Shown one piece after another: positions 1 through 8,777 of a stretch of DNA of 64,000 nucleotides. Under the pieces are notes generated by a model. It saw only the letters and a list, made by a program, of their open reading frames with translations. It searched no databases and was not told the origin of the DNA. Position 1 is the stretch's first letter; each line of letters opens with the position of its first letter. The DNA is from an uncultured Dokdonia sp. Its GTDB lineage: Bacteria > Bacteroidota > Bacteroidia > Flavobacteriales > Flavobacteriaceae. Position numbers and translations under genes: made by a program. Where the stretch lies: the NCBI RefSeq assembly GCF_937910895.1, contig NZ_CALEMI010000040.1:1-64000 (forward strand). Direction: 5' to 3'.

Positions 1-684
1 GAAGAGAACATACCGTCATCCTTAAATACAGATTTTACTTTTTATGATGAACTGATAGAGAGTGATGCGTATAAAATACGTTTGCATGATCTGTCGCATT
101 CCTACTTTAGCACGTTGGGAGTCCTTTTTGAAGAGCGAGATCCAAAACAAGATAAAAGCGATCAAAAAATCATGGCTTCGTATCGACTAGCGGCGACATA
201 TAGTTTACATTTTATGAACGCTTATCTTAAAAATGACCCAACCTCTTTAGAGTTTATAAACAATACGCCACTGGAAAACAAAATTTCAGAGCAACTCATT
301 TCTATAGCTTCTAAAAAAGCGAGTAAAGTCCCACTTGATTTTTATCATTTTTTTAGCGAGGCAAAACAACAAGGATATAAAAATCTATTACCGCTTTATA
401 CAAACCTAAAAAGAGAACATCCTGCTTTAGTGATTCCAGAAGGAAATTTAAATACCCTTGGATTGCAACTCATTTTTAATCCTTCCATGTCTGAAGAAGG
501 AATTGCGGTTTTTGAGTTTGCAACGATCTTATATCCTAACGCTGCAAATCTCTATGATAGTTTGGCTGAAGGCTATCTATCTATGGGAGATTATAAAAAT
601 GCCATTCAGTATTTTGAAAAATCACTTTCATTAAATCCTGACAATCAAAATGCCATAAAACGATTGAAGGAGTTGCGGTCTTAA
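1..684 (+). CDS. C-terminal part of a TPR-containing, probably esterase-type protein (5' truncated by window edge)
   Basis: The reading frame is open from base 1, so the TTG at 82 offered by the ORF track is not the real start; the gene begins outside the window. The C-terminal 45 residues form a clear tetratricopeptide hairpin (NLYDSLAEGYLSMGDYKNAI..), which in Bacteroidota often follows an alpha/beta-hydrolase or beta-lactamase-like domain. The HDLSHSYFSTLG stretch could be the C-terminal catalytic-His region of a putative esterase (IroE/YbbA type), but the nucleophile region is not visible, so this is only a guess. TPR units usually mediate protein contacts. The gene ends 88 bases before the NTF2-like gene on the same strand. 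Confidence 0.6.
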   Translation, partial: EENIPSSLNTDFTFYDELIESDAYKIRLHDLSHSYFSTLGVLFEERDPKQDKSDQKIMASYRLAATYSLHFMNAYLKNDPTSLEFINNTPLENKISEQLISIASKKASKVPLDFYHFFSEAKQQGYKNLLPLYTNLKREHPALVIPEGNLNTLGLQLIFNPSMSEEGIAVFEFATILYPNAANLYDSLAEGYLSMGDYKNAIQYFEKSLSLNPDNQNAIKRLKELRS

Positions 685-771
685 TAAAATAGAGATTGAT
701 CTCATAAAATATTATTTTTAATAAAACAGGTATCTTGTAAAAAAGTACGCATTCCTCATCACAAATAATAT

Positions 772-1110
772 ATGTCACCAGAACACATTGTCCAAAAACA
801 ACTAGATGCTTACAACAATAGAGATATAGATTCCTTTGTCGCTATGCACGCACCTGACGCCGAGTTATATATTTTCTCTGAAACAGTACCTTTTGTAAAA
901 GGACAAGCGCAACTAAGAGCGACTTACAGCGAAATATTTGAAAACTCTCCTACCCTATTTTCAAAGCTTATTCATCGAATTGTCTTAGGTAATAAAGTCA
1001 TCGATCACGAAGAAATTACAGGTCGTAAAGGAGTTGATGTGTTGGAGTTTATTGCGATTTATGAAGTCAATGAAGTGGTTATCACAAAAGCGCATTTTAT
1101 ACGTAAATAA
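772..1110 (+). CDS. NTF2-like / SnoaL-fold small protein
   Basis: This 112-aa protein has the short alpha+beta cone-fold pattern of the NTF2/SnoaL superfamily: an N-terminal helix (EHIVQKQLDAYNNRDIDSF), the hallmark 'hApDAELY' strand, a central FVKGQAQLRATYSEIF helix and terminal beta strands (VLEFIAIYEVNEVVITKAHFI). Members are steroid isomerases, polyketide cyclases or binding proteins; the substrate cannot be read from sequence. No signal peptide, so it is cytosolic. It converges on the HMG-CoA lyase gene with only 5 bases between the stop codons and no visible terminator. Confidence 0.75.
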   Translation: MSPEHIVQKQLDAYNNRDIDSFVAMHAPDAELYIFSETVPFVKGQAQLRATYSEIFENSPTLFSKLIHRIVLGNKVIDHEEITGRKGVDVLEFIAIYEVNEVVITKAHFIRK

Positions 1111-1115
1111 TTTTA

Positions 1116-1982
1116 TTAATGATACTTCTCAAACACTTTTAAGGCTTCGTTATAGCTACTTTCAAAAGACATGGCATTGACATTATCATTTGCTTTTACA
1201 GAAGAAAAATAAGAGATTAATTTTTCTGTCGGCATATTTCCTGTGAGCTCATCTTTTGCCATCGGACAGCCACCAAAACCTTGAATAGCGCCATCAAAAC
1301 GACGACATCCTGCTTTGTAAGCGGCATCTACTTTTTCATGCCAGGTTGTTGGTGTGGTGTGTAAATGAGCACCAAATTCTATGGTTGGATATTTGGGAAT
1401 AAGATTCGAAAACAGATAGTTAATATTTTCAGGATTAGACGTTCCCACCGTATCAGATAAGGAAATAATCTTTACCCCCAAAGCACTTAACTTTTCGGTC
1501 CACTCCCCGACTATATCCACGTTCCACGGATCTCCGTACGGATTTCCAAATCCCATAGAAATATACACCACCACTTGTTTGTCATTGCTATGTGCCAGGT
1601 CTAAAATTTCTTTCAGTACCTCGACAGATTCTGCAATGGTTTTGTGGGTATTACGCATCTGGAAATTTTCAGATATCGAAAATGGATAGCCCAGATAATC
1701 GACCATCTTGTGGGTCACCGCATCGCTTGCGCCACGTACGTTGGCAACAATGGTCAGTAGTTTACTCTCCGTTTTTGAAAGGTCTAAGCTGTGCAATACT
1801 TCAGCGGAGTCTACCATTTGCGGGATCGCTTTTGGGGACACAAAACTCCCTACATCTATGGTATCAAAACCACAACGCAATAAGGACTGAATATACTGAA
1901 CTTTAGCTTCGGTCGGAATCCAATCTTTAATTCCTTGCATTGCGTCACGAGGACATTCTATGATTTTTACCTTTGTATTCAC
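1116..1982 (-). CDS. Hydroxymethylglutaryl-CoA lyase (HMGL-like)
   Basis: Predicted to cleave 3-hydroxy-3-methylglutaryl-CoA to acetoacetate and acetyl-CoA, the last step of leucine degradation. The 288-aa length fits the family. Visible motifs are the N-terminal IIECPRDAMQG (catalytic Arg and metal-binding Asp of the DRE-TIM superfamily), the metal-binding HLH near residue 206 (GAHLHTT) and the active-site cysteine loop GFGGCPMAKDELTGN near residue 240. That loop departs a little from the more usual GGCPYAxGASGN. Cytosolic. No other leucine-degradation genes are adjacent, so it seems to stand alone. Related DRE-TIM lyases are the alternative, but the cysteine loop favours HMGL. Confidence 0.88.
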   Translation of the reverse strand: MNTKVKIIECPRDAMQGIKDWIPTEAKVQYIQSLLRCGFDTIDVGSFVSPKAIPQMVDSAEVLHSLDLSKTESKLLTIVANVRGASDAVTHKMVDYLGYPFSISENFQMRNTHKTIAESVEVLKEILDLAHSNDKQVVVYISMGFGNPYGDPWNVDIVGEWTEKLSALGVKIISLSDTVGTSNPENINYLFSNLIPKYPTIEFGAHLHTTPTTWHEKVDAAYKAGCRRFDGAIQGFGGCPMAKDELTGNMPTEKLISYFSSVKANDNVNAMSFESSYNEALKVFEKYH

Positions 1983-2063
1983 TATGTAAAAATAGGGCTA
2001 ATTACGCTTTTAAGGAACAACGTGACGAAGAAGTTTATGCTGAACAACGTTGAAGTACGAAAG

Positions 2064-2675
2064 CTAAATTAAAATGAAAACCGCGATCCCAATAAAAACA
2101 ATAATCTGTAACCATTTAAGAATATTACCAATTTGATTGCTTTTTTTAAGATATCCCGAGATACTTCCCGCCAAAACGGCGATTCCGCCGAAAATAATAA
2201 ACGATTCTATCATAAATAAAATCCCTAAAACATAAAACTGAAACACGGTATTGCCTTCTGGTTCCCATAAAAACCCGGGAAAGAACGCAAGAAAAAAGAT
2301 GGTGACTTTTGGATTAAGAATATTCATCAGGACACCTTGTTTGAATAAACTCCAATGACTCTTTTTTGGAGCACCGTCTGTGAGAGAAACCTTAGCGTCA
2401 CTCTTAAATACTTTATAGGCAAGAAACAAAAGGTAGGCAGCACCGAATACTTTGATAATAAAAAATATAGTAGGTGACGTGGCAATAATCGCCGAAACAC
2501 CAAAAGCAACCAGCGTGGTATGAACAATGCAACCTGAGATCAGCCCAGCCGTAGTCGACAACCCAGAAGCACAACCGTTTACCACACTTTGCGTCAGCAC
2601 ATAGATATTATCAGGTCCAGGAGAAAACGCTAGTATGGCTGTCGCTCCCAAAAAGGCAAGCATGGATTCTAGCAT
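2064..2675 (-). CDS. LysE/RhtB-family amino acid exporter
   Basis: A 203-aa inner-membrane protein with about six hydrophobic segments. The N-terminal FSPGPDNIYVLTQSVVNG is the LysE/RhtB signature (PGPD), followed by the glycine-rich AGLISGCIVHTTLVAFGVSA segment. The family exports amino acids such as lysine, threonine or homoserine lactones by proton antiport; the substrate here is unknown. A start four codons further in (MLAFLG) is equally possible. It lies 81 bases upstream of HMG-CoA lyase on the same strand, so co-transcription is possible but not obvious. Confidence 0.88.
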   Translation of the reverse strand: MLESMLAFLGATAILAFSPGPDNIYVLTQSVVNGCASGLSTTAGLISGCIVHTTLVAFGVSAIIATSPTIFFIIKVFGAAYLLFLAYKVFKSDAKVSLTDGAPKKSHWSLFKQGVLMNILNPKVTIFFLAFFPGFLWEPEGNTVFQFYVLGILFMIESFIIFGGIAVLAGSISGYLKKSNQIGNILKWLQIIVFIGIAVFILI

Positions 2676-2838
2676 GGGCTACAAAGTTTCATAAGGTATA
2701 TTTCAGTAAAAATAAGTAAATAATTGTCTAGATAATTTATGAGCTATTGAAAGGAATATAATTTTACAATTTACAAAGTAAGCTTCTAGTTTAGTAGAAC
2801 TTATGATTGCTTTAATTTTTAATCAATTAAAAATCCGT

Positions 2839-2846
2839 TAGATTTG
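2839..2846 (+). promoter_or_regulatory. Candidate Bacteroidota -7 box (TAGATTTG) upstream of the LytTR gene
   Basis: TAGATTTG matches the Bacteroidota -7 consensus TAnnTTTG. It lies 117 bases before the LytTR gene start, leaving a long leader. No well-spaced TTG -33 box was found, so support is weak. The rest of the 287-bp gap is AT-rich and contains a short inverted repeat around 2885-2901 (TTGTTG..CAACAA). Confidence 0.3.
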
Positions 2847-2962
2847 TAGTGCATACATAGTATATAATAGCAATTGCTATTATATTGTTGTTAGCAACAA
2901 GCCAAAAAAACAATCTCAAATAAAATACAAATTGAAATCAGACTAAAATATAGTAATTCCTT

Positions 2963-3799
2963 ATGCAGTGGCTCAACTCACCATATCCATTATTACAAAA
3001 AGCTAAATACAAGTGGTTATTTGCCTTATTATCAGGTCTTTTTGTTTTTGTGTTTTTGATTGTTTTTCAACCTTTCGGCGCAGCACAGTCAATAGCTTAC
3101 AAATATGTATTCTTGGCGGGTTTTGGGGTTTCCGTTTTTCTTGGTGTGGCTGCTACTTATTTTATTCTTCCTAAACTATTTAGAGATTTTTTTCGCCCAG
3201 AAAAATGGACCATAGCAAAGGAAATTCTATTACAATTTTGTTGCATCTTGATCATAAGCGCTTTTAATTCCCTGCACAATTATAATTGGTGGCGCGATAT
3301 TGATTTATATCAAAACTTTATTATTTTTCTTAAAATCACTACTTCGATAGGAATTTTCCCTATCATAGGTTTAATCTTTTTTAAAGAGCGCACCCTTTCA
3401 AAACGCAATATCGAAAGAGCACAATTGCTTTCTAATCGATTACCGATCGCAGCGGTAGAGGAAACGATTACAGTACAAATACAAGAAGAAAATGTAAAAG
3501 CATCGCCTATTGTAATGCAATTATCAGATTTTGTATATGCACAATCAGAAGGGAATTATGTAACGATATTTTATTTGGAGGATAGTACGCTTTCGCGAAA
3601 GCTAATTAGACTTTCTTTAAAACAGCTCGAAATACAGTTAGAAAATCATTCTCAAATAAAACGATGTCATCGCTCTTACCTTATTAACACAAAACATATA
3701 ATGGCTATTGACGGCAATGCAAGGTCACTCACAATACAACTAGATAAGGTTGCTACACTTATTCCTGTTTCTAGATCATTTTCAAAGGCTGACTTTTAA
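2963..3799 (+). CDS. Membrane-anchored LytTR-family transcriptional regulator
   Basis: 278 aa with four hydrophobic segments in the first 145 residues (starting WLFALLSGLFVFVFLIVF), followed by a linker and a C-terminal LytTR DNA-binding domain (about residues 165-278). The domain shows the typical FVYAQSEGNYVTIFY, the IKRCHRSYLINTKHI core and the closing VSRSF. LytTR proteins bind imperfect direct repeats as dimers. Here the domain is fused to a membrane part instead of a receiver, a common Bacteroidota layout suggesting direct membrane sensing. No histidine kinase is adjacent. One full GCTTTCGCGAAAGC palindrome lies inside the coding sequence (3589-3602), read as LSRK within STLSRKL. Confidence 0.88.
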   Translation: MQWLNSPYPLLQKAKYKWLFALLSGLFVFVFLIVFQPFGAAQSIAYKYVFLAGFGVSVFLGVAATYFILPKLFRDFFRPEKWTIAKEILLQFCCILIISAFNSLHNYNWWRDIDLYQNFIIFLKITTSIGIFPIIGLIFFKERTLSKRNIERAQLLSNRLPIAAVEETITVQIQEENVKASPIVMQLSDFVYAQSEGNYVTIFYLEDSTLSRKLIRLSLKQLEIQLENHSQIKRCHRSYLINTKHIMAIDGNARSLTIQLDKVATLIPVSRSFSKADF

Positions 3800-3903
3800 T
3801 AGCCTTCCCGTTCATCACAAAAGTGGCACACCCATCCCATTTTTTTATAACGTACTGATTTCAAGACTATTTTTGGGCTAAATAATTTTTAAAATATAGA
3901 CTT

Positions 3904-4452
3904 ATGAAAAATCGTATTCACAGCATCTTAATCTTAATGGCAGGAATCTTATTATTAAGCAGCGCTGCAAGTATGGAATCAGAAAAAAGAAATTCTAATC
4001 TCAAAGTAAAACTTAATGAGGTGGCATCCTATATTCCTGTACGGGATACAAAAAACCTTGAAGTTTCAGAAGCTGCTGTTGCGTGGCATATGGATCACAT
4101 TTATTTAATGGTAAATCAGTTATATAAAGCGCTCGAGTATTCTGATGAAAGTAACTATAAAGCGGAATCCAATAAGACACGTGATTATGTCTTTACTTCT
4201 AATACGCTACCTAGAGGAAAAGTTACTGCGCCAGAGTCCGTAAGACCAGCAGAAAACTTAACTATCAATACGTTACGAATGCATTATGATGAAGCGCTTG
4301 CTAAAGTCGAAAAGTTGCCTATGCTTGCAGAAAAGAAGCACTTTAATCATCCTATTCTTGGGACTATGAATAGAGACGAGACCATTATGTTTCTTACTAT
4401 TCATACTGAACATCACCTTAAGATTATACGAGATATATTGAAGGGCAAGTAG
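3904..4452 (+). CDS. Secreted DinB-like (DUF1569-type) protein
   Basis: 182 aa with a hydrophobic N-terminus that looks like a signal peptide (ILILMAGILLLSSAAS). The mature part has spaced histidines in the DinB/YfiT four-helix layout: AWHMDH near residue 61 and IHTEHHLKIIRDIL at the C-terminus. These are the expected divalent-metal ligands, and the HILGTMNRDET-like segment precedes the last helix. DUF1569 is the closest family I recognise. DinB-fold proteins include metal-dependent thiol transferases, but no reaction can be assigned. It sits 104 bases after the LytTR gene, so it could be a target or partner of it, though nothing proves that. Confidence 0.65.
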   Translation: MKNRIHSILILMAGILLLSSAASMESEKRNSNLKVKLNEVASYIPVRDTKNLEVSEAAVAWHMDHIYLMVNQLYKALEYSDESNYKAESNKTRDYVFTSNTLPRGKVTAPESVRPAENLTINTLRMHYDEALAKVEKLPMLAEKKHFNHPILGTMNRDETIMFLTIHTEHHLKIIRDILKGK

Positions 4453-4505
4453 TTTTCTAGATCATTACTCATTGAATTAGGTAAAAAACCAAAAACCATC
4501 TAAAA

Positions 4506-6011
4506 ATGAAAAAAATAATTATCCTTATAGTTTTAATTCAACTATCGTATTATGGATTTTCACAAACTTGTGACTGCTCTTCAAACCTAAAATGGCTCAC
4601 TGAAACATTTGAAAAAAATGATGCAGGATTTCAATATGTTATTGACATAAAAGGAGAAAATTCTTATGCAACACATAATACACTTTATACTAAAAAAGCC
4701 TCAAAAATATCGGACTTAAATGAGTGCCATACATTATTAAATGATTGGACGGAGTTTTTTAGAGAAGGTCATCTGAATGTTCAGTTAATAGCACAAAGTC
4801 AGAATGCAATTGAGCAAACTGGACCATCGGACAAAGAAATCATAGAGAAATATAAAAATTCTGAACAATTTGAAATAGAGAAACAAGAGTTTGACAACTA
4901 CGTAGATAAGCTTGGAAACAACTCAGGTTTTGAAGGTCTTTGGGCTTCGGGACCTTATAAAATTGGAATAATCAAGGACAACTTAAATCCTAACAGAGAA
5001 TACGTTGGATTCATAGTTGACTCTGAAAATCCTTATTGGTTGAAAAATCAAGTTAAACTAGAGATTTTCAAAGCAAAAGATGGGAAACTTTCTATAAGGT
5101 ATTACATGGGTGACCACTCACCAATTGATTTTGAAAGGTTTGAATTTTACGGAAAAAATTATGTGCTTGCTGGATCTGGTAATGACCTATATGCTAACCC
5201 AAGTAATATTTCTTTGAGAAGAATTTTACCAAAAATAATAACGAATGAAAAAGTTGAACGATACTTGAACTCAATATATTCCAACAAACCTTTTATTGAA
5301 AAAGTATCTGATAATACCGTGTTATTGAGAATTCCATCATTTAACTATTCAAATAAAAAATATATTGATAGTCTACTAAACAGCAATGATAATTTAATAA
5401 AGAGTACAGAGAATTTAATTATCGATGTAAGATATAATGGTGGTGGATCAGATTATAGTTATGAAGAAATAAAGCCTTATTTATACACAAACCCAATAAG
5501 AGGAATTGGTGTAGCATATTTATCAACAGAATTAAACAATAAACGAATGGTTGATTTTATGAATGATCCAGACTGGTCAGATGATGATAAAAAATGGGCA
5601 AAAGAAAGTTTAAATAAACTGAACAAGCATATTGGAGAATTTGTGAACTTAGATGAAAGTATTGTAAGTATTGATACGCTTAAAAATGTCTATCCAAATC
5701 CAAAGAAAGTAGCAATTTTGATAAATGGAAATTGTGGGAGTACTACAGAACAATTTCTATTAGAAGCAAAACAAAGTAAAAAAGTAAAACTTGTTGGAAC
5801 CACTACAGCAGGTGTATTAGATATTTCAAATATGTACTATGTTAGTTCACCATCAAAAGAATTTGAATTATGGTATGGTTTGTCAAAAAGTTACAGAATC
5901 CCTGAAATGATAATTGACGAAAAAGGAATACAACCTGATTATTATTTTGATAAAACTATTAAACCCTATGAATGGATTGATAAGACAATAGAAATACTGA
6001 ATTATAAATAG
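4506..6011 (+). CDS. Secreted S41-family (C-terminal processing/tricorn-like) serine peptidase homologue
   Basis: 501 aa, signal peptide at residues 1-20 (LIVLIQLSYYGFSQ). The C-terminal half carries the S41 fold: VLLRIPSFNYS, then the LIIDVRYNGGGSD strand-loop, then NGNCGSTTEQFLLEAKQ, whose Ser is the expected nucleophile, then KLVGTTTAGVLD. There is no PDZ domain; the middle resembles the N-terminal beta region of eukaryote-type S41 proteins. Secreted or periplasmic. Codon use is more AT-rich than in its neighbours. The stop codon is followed within 10 bases by an attC-like palindrome (6015-6042) and IS debris, so this gene may be a recently acquired cassette. Its substrate is unknown. Confidence 0.82.
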   Translation: MKKIIILIVLIQLSYYGFSQTCDCSSNLKWLTETFEKNDAGFQYVIDIKGENSYATHNTLYTKKASKISDLNECHTLLNDWTEFFREGHLNVQLIAQSQNAIEQTGPSDKEIIEKYKNSEQFEIEKQEFDNYVDKLGNNSGFEGLWASGPYKIGIIKDNLNPNREYVGFIVDSENPYWLKNQVKLEIFKAKDGKLSIRYYMGDHSPIDFERFEFYGKNYVLAGSGNDLYANPSNISLRRILPKIITNEKVERYLNSIYSNKPFIEKVSDNTVLLRIPSFNYSNKKYIDSLLNSNDNLIKSTENLIIDVRYNGGGSDYSYEEIKPYLYTNPIRGIGVAYLSTELNNKRMVDFMNDPDWSDDDKKWAKESLNKLNKHIGEFVNLDESIVSIDTLKNVYPNPKKVAILINGNCGSTTEQFLLEAKQSKKVKLVGTTTAGVLDISNMYYVSSPSKEFELWYGLSKSYRIPEMIIDEKGIQPDYYFDKTIKPYEWIDKTIEILNYK

Positions 6012-6014
6012 CTA

Positions 6015-6042
6015 GTTGCCAACACCGGTAACCGTTGCACAA
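6015..6042. repeat. Imperfect palindrome, copy 1 (also at 37247-37275)
   Basis: The segment GCCAACACCGGTAACCGTTGC and its flanks recur after the DUF695-RraB gene; both copies share CAACACCGGTAACCGTTGCACAA. The inverted arms (GCAAC/GTTGC in copy 2) with a central ACCGGTAACC give an attC-like hairpin. Both copies directly follow a stop codon and are followed by a terminator-like hairpin and a transposase 3'-end remnant. Confidence 0.6.
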
Positions 6043-6072
6043 CCCCATAATTCTGATAAAAACGACTCATGC

Positions 6073-6098
6073 AAAGCCTCTCTTTCGAGGCTTTTTTT
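6073..6098 (+). terminator. Rho-independent terminator after the S41 peptidase
   Basis: AAAGCCTC and GAGGCTTT form a perfect 8-bp stem around a six-base loop, followed by a T run. Confidence 0.8.
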
Positions 6099-6099
6099 A

Positions 6100-6225
6100 T
6101 GGCATCTCGTATGGATGTGTACTTTTAAAAACGTTTAGATACACGTATATGAGCTTATAAAAAGTGATTTTATGAAATCCTGACAAAAATCCCATTCTTA
6201 CCCCACTTTTTACCTTTAAATGTCG
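6100..6225 (-). mobile_element. Remnant of the 3' end of an IS1182-like element
   Basis: Bases around 6178-6215 (..CCTGACAAAAATCCCATTC.., TACCCCACTTTTTACC) match the transposase 3' end at 37410-37446 with scattered substitutions. The stretch between the palindrome and this block is also partly shared. No intact transposase remains here. The remnant abuts and ends the truncated sigma factor. Confidence 0.55.
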
Positions 6226-6373
6226 CTATCGATCGCCACACATGAACCAAAACCTCTTGAAAAAGATCTTTGGCGTCTTCATGATCTTTTGAATAGATCG
6301 AGCAAATTCGGAATAGTTTTTCCTGATTTTCTTCTAAGGCAGTAAGAAATATAGTTTCACGTTCTTTTCTCAT
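6170..6373 (-). pseudogene. Truncated ECF sigma factor (N-terminal region 2 only)
   Basis: 67 aa. Residues 1-53 read as the start of an ECF-type RNA polymerase sigma factor: EENQEKLFRICSIYSKDHEDAKDLFQEVLVHVWRSI is region 2.1-2.2, where the DAxDLxQEV core binds RNA polymerase. After ATFKG the frame runs into DNA matching the IS1182-like end, giving KKWGKNGIFVRIS and a stop. Regions 2.4 and 4 (promoter recognition) are missing, so it cannot act as a normal sigma factor. No anti-sigma gene is next to it. The likely cause is insertion followed by deletion. Confidence 0.7.
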
Positions 6374-6578
6374 AATGAATTCTTGTCTCTACTATGTTAG
6401 TTACAGGAGGTGTATAAATATGACACTTTAGTATGGTTATTTTTAATGTGTGATGTATTAAAATTAATGGTACTTAGATTTTTTACTCCGATAGGACTAT
6501 ATGAATCGATATTGATAAAATAGCATTCAGTATCTATATTACAGAAATAGCATTAAATTTAAAGTCTAACTCATTAAT

Positions 6579-6956
6579 ATGAAATTTTACACTTCGATTC
6601 CAAAAGGATTAAAGCCCTATTACACATCAGAATTGGAAAAATACCGAATTGAATACTCGCATGGGAATTTAAGAAATGCGTGGAATCATTTAGAAAGAGC
6701 ACACATTATAGGTCAAAAGTATCCCTACGCTCACACCTATGTACATTGGAAAATGTTACAATTCGGATGTAAAACTAAAAACAGAAAAGAAATCATCGGA
6801 CAAATTCCACGACTGATTTTTGGGGGAGTAAAATCTTTTGTTGGAAAAATTCCTGTTGGAAATTCTGGAGGGGCAAATGTTCCGCCATTAAAACCATTTC
6901 CGATTAAAAAAGAATTACAAGATATTTTTACAAAAGCAGGAGTAAGCATAAGCTAA
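6579..6956 (+). CDS. DUF3703 family protein
   Basis: 125 aa, no signal peptide. The central NAWNHLERAHIIGQKYPYAHTYVHWKMLQFG and the later PVGNSGGANVPPLKPFPIKKELQDI blocks match the pattern of DUF3703, a small conserved family of unknown role. The several conserved His residues (HLERAH, H..VHW) could bind metal, but this is not shown. It lies 38 bases upstream of a lipoprotein gene on the same strand, so the two may be co-transcribed. Start ATG at 6579 is the only reasonable one. Confidence 0.8.
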   Translation: MKFYTSIPKGLKPYYTSELEKYRIEYSHGNLRNAWNHLERAHIIGQKYPYAHTYVHWKMLQFGCKTKNRKEIIGQIPRLIFGGVKSFVGKIPVGNSGGANVPPLKPFPIKKELQDIFTKAGVSIS

Positions 6957-6994
6957 AAATATAAAACCAAACACTACAAAATCCACTTTATTCA

Positions 6995-7444
6995 ATGAAC
7001 TATAAATACATCCTTCTATTTGCAGTAACACTATTACTCACTTCTTGTGCTTTAAAGCCTATCACTTCTGAATTTACTTTTATAAAAACGGATTTAGAAA
7101 AAGTGGAACTTGAGAACTTAGGAAATGGGACCGTATTAATCTATAATGGAGCCGATATTTTGCATAAAATGGATAATACAGCCAGATTAAACATTTGGAT
7201 AGACAATAAACCATTAGGTCAGATTCGACCGAGTGAATATGTAATTATTAACCTTAATGATGGAAAATATTTATTTGACGTGTTACATCTAGATCTTGTC
7301 AATATGAGAAGTTCGCATGATGTGCTTATTGATGGGAACACTAAAGTCATCAAAATCAAACCGAATCTTACCTCAAACAAATTAACCGTAACCAACGAAT
7401 TACCAAAAAGATTTGAAAAATTTAGCTACGCAGAAAAAAGGTAA
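6995..7444 (+). CDS. Small lipoprotein of unknown function
   Basis: 149 aa. The N-terminus is a lipoprotein signal (YILLFAVTLLLTSC) with the lipobox cysteine at residue 18. The mature protein is predicted mostly beta; the IWIDNKPLGQIRPSEYVIINLNDGKYLFDV segment resembles DUF2846-type lipoproteins, in which a small beta domain carries this 'xxDg..iG.l..g.y....l.pG.h' pattern. Role unknown; likely outer-membrane attached. It follows DUF3703 on the same strand. Confidence 0.7.
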   Translation: MNYKYILLFAVTLLLTSCALKPITSEFTFIKTDLEKVELENLGNGTVLIYNGADILHKMDNTARLNIWIDNKPLGQIRPSEYVIINLNDGKYLFDVLHLDLVNMRSSHDVLIDGNTKVIKIKPNLTSNKLTVTNELPKRFEKFSYAEKR

Positions 7445-7496
7445 CTCAAATACTAGAATTAAAAATATGGTTATTATAAAATACTAGGAACGCTAA

Positions 7497-7658
7497 TTAC
7501 CACTGACGCTCTTTCCACACCAAATAAAGCCCTAAGAGCAATAAGACACCCGCAATACCAACTTTTACAATTTGTGGGATAAAAGTAGCTAGGTCTGGTT
7601 TTAAAGAAAAAAGCAATACCATCACGGAAGCTAAAAGAACTTTATGAGAATTACGCAT
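7497..7658 (-). CDS. 53-aa membrane protein, missed by the ORF track
   Basis: An ATG (complement of 7656-7658) opens a 53-codon frame ending in TAA at 7497-7499. The protein reads as two hydrophobic stretches (VLLASVMVLLFSL and VGIAGVLLLLGLYLVW), a central PDLATFIPQI turn and a charged tail KERQW. It begins 14 bases downstream of the pyrD stop codon on the same strand, so it is probably translated from the pyrD transcript. The spacing, the hydrophobic pattern and the clean ends argue that it is a real gene. I do not recognise a family. Confidence 0.6.
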   Translation of the reverse strand: MRNSHKVLLASVMVLLFSLKPDLATFIPQIVKVGIAGVLLLLGLYLVWKERQW

Positions 7659-7672
7659 AGTGATCTAGATGC

Positions 7673-8713
7673 TTAAGAAGAATGAACCTCACGTTTTAAA
7701 AGCGCTTTATTAATATCGGTAATCAAGCTTGGACCTTCATAAATAAACCCTGTATATAACTGAATAAGACTCGCACCTGCATCTAGTTTGTCCAATGCAT
7801 CTTGTACAGAGTGAATACCACCCACACCAATAATTGGGAAGGACTTGTTACTCTTTTCTGATAAATACCGAATCACACGTGTAGACTTGCCAGTGATCGG
7901 TTTGCCACTGAGGCCGCCGTTTCCTATTTCATCTAAGCGTTCTTTAGACGCTTTTAATCCGTCTCTAGACACAGACGTATTACTAGCAATCACACCATCT
8001 AAGTTGGTTTCTTTTACTAAATCTACAATCTCATCTAATTGCTGATCGTTTAAATCGGGTGCGATTTTTAACACGATTGGGCGTTGTACTTTGTATGTTT
8101 TGTTTGCTTTTTGTACCGCTTGGATCAACTCTATGAGATAATCCTTATCGTTCAGTTTTGCGTGACTCGACACATTTGGACAACTCACATTCAGTACAAA
8201 ATAATCTACATACGGATGCAGTGCGTGAAAACATGTTAGGTAATCCGCTGTATAATCTTCTGGTTTGGTGTCTGTGTTTTTACCAATATTCCCGCCTATC
8301 AATACATTTCTATTCGACTTAAGACGTTCTACTGCGGCATCAACACCACCATTATTAAAGCCCATTCGGTTAATAATTCCTTGATCGCTTTTTAATCGGA
8401 ACAATCTTTTTTTAGGATTTCCAACTTGTGCTTTGGGAGTCACAGTACCAATTTCTATAAAACCAAAACCTACATCATCCAGTTCTTTATACAACTTGGC
8501 GTCTTTATCAAAACCTGCCGCAAGTCCAACAGGATTCTTGAATTTCAACCCAAATATCTCACGTTCTAGTCTTTTATCTTTGACCTGCCACAAGCTTCGA
8601 AAGAGTCCGCCAAAGCCCAATTTGACCATATTCCGAATCAGAGAAAAGGTGAAATGGTGCACTTTTTCGGGGTCAAATAAAAAAAGAATAGGTCGGACAA
8701 GAAGTTTGTACAT
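7673..8713 (-). CDS. pyrD: Dihydroorotate dehydrogenase (quinone), class 2
   Basis: Oxidises dihydroorotate to orotate in pyrimidine synthesis, passing electrons through FMN to the quinone pool at the inner membrane. I choose the ATG at 8713 ([16 protein letters not shown]..), giving 346 aa, because this N-terminal helix is the usual start of class 2 enzymes. The ORF-track start at 8797 would add 28 unlikely residues and overlap the divergent esterase gene. Motifs include [43 protein letters not shown], the NVSCPN strand with the catalytic-serine region, and the phosphate-binding [12 protein letters not shown] / [25 protein letters not shown] palindrome lies upstream (8764-8777). Confidence 0.95.
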   Translation of the reverse strand: MYKLLVRPILFLFDPEKVHHFTFSLIRNMVKLGFGGLFRSLWQVKDKRLEREIFGLKFKNPVGLAAGFDKDAKLYKELDDVGFGFIEIGTVTPKAQVGNPKKRLFRLKSDQGIINRMGFNNGGVDAAVERLKSNRNVLIGGNIGKNTDTKPEDYTADYLTCFHALHPYVDYFVLNVSCPNVSSHAKLNDKDYLIELIQAVQKANKTYKVQRPIVLKIAPDLNDQQLDEIVDLVKETNLDGVIASNTSVSRDGLKASKERLDEIGNGGLSGKPITGKSTRVIRYLSEKSNKSFPIIGVGGIHSVQDALDKLDAGASLIQLYTGFIYEGPSLITDINKALLKREVHSS

Positions 8714-8763
8714 AATCGTTTGAGATCTTGAGTGCAAAAGTAATTGAAAATAGGTAATTTTAT

Positions 8764-8777
8764 GCTTTCGCGAAAGC
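8764..8777. repeat. GCTTTCGCGAAAGC palindrome (pyrD/esterase divergent gap)
   Basis: A perfect 14-bp palindrome, one of 12 exact copies in the window. It lies between the divergent pyrD and esterase starts. Confidence 0.9.

Noticed and set aside
2963-4452. Two-component system
   Set aside because: The LytTR gene has no receiver domain and no histidine kinase is adjacent.
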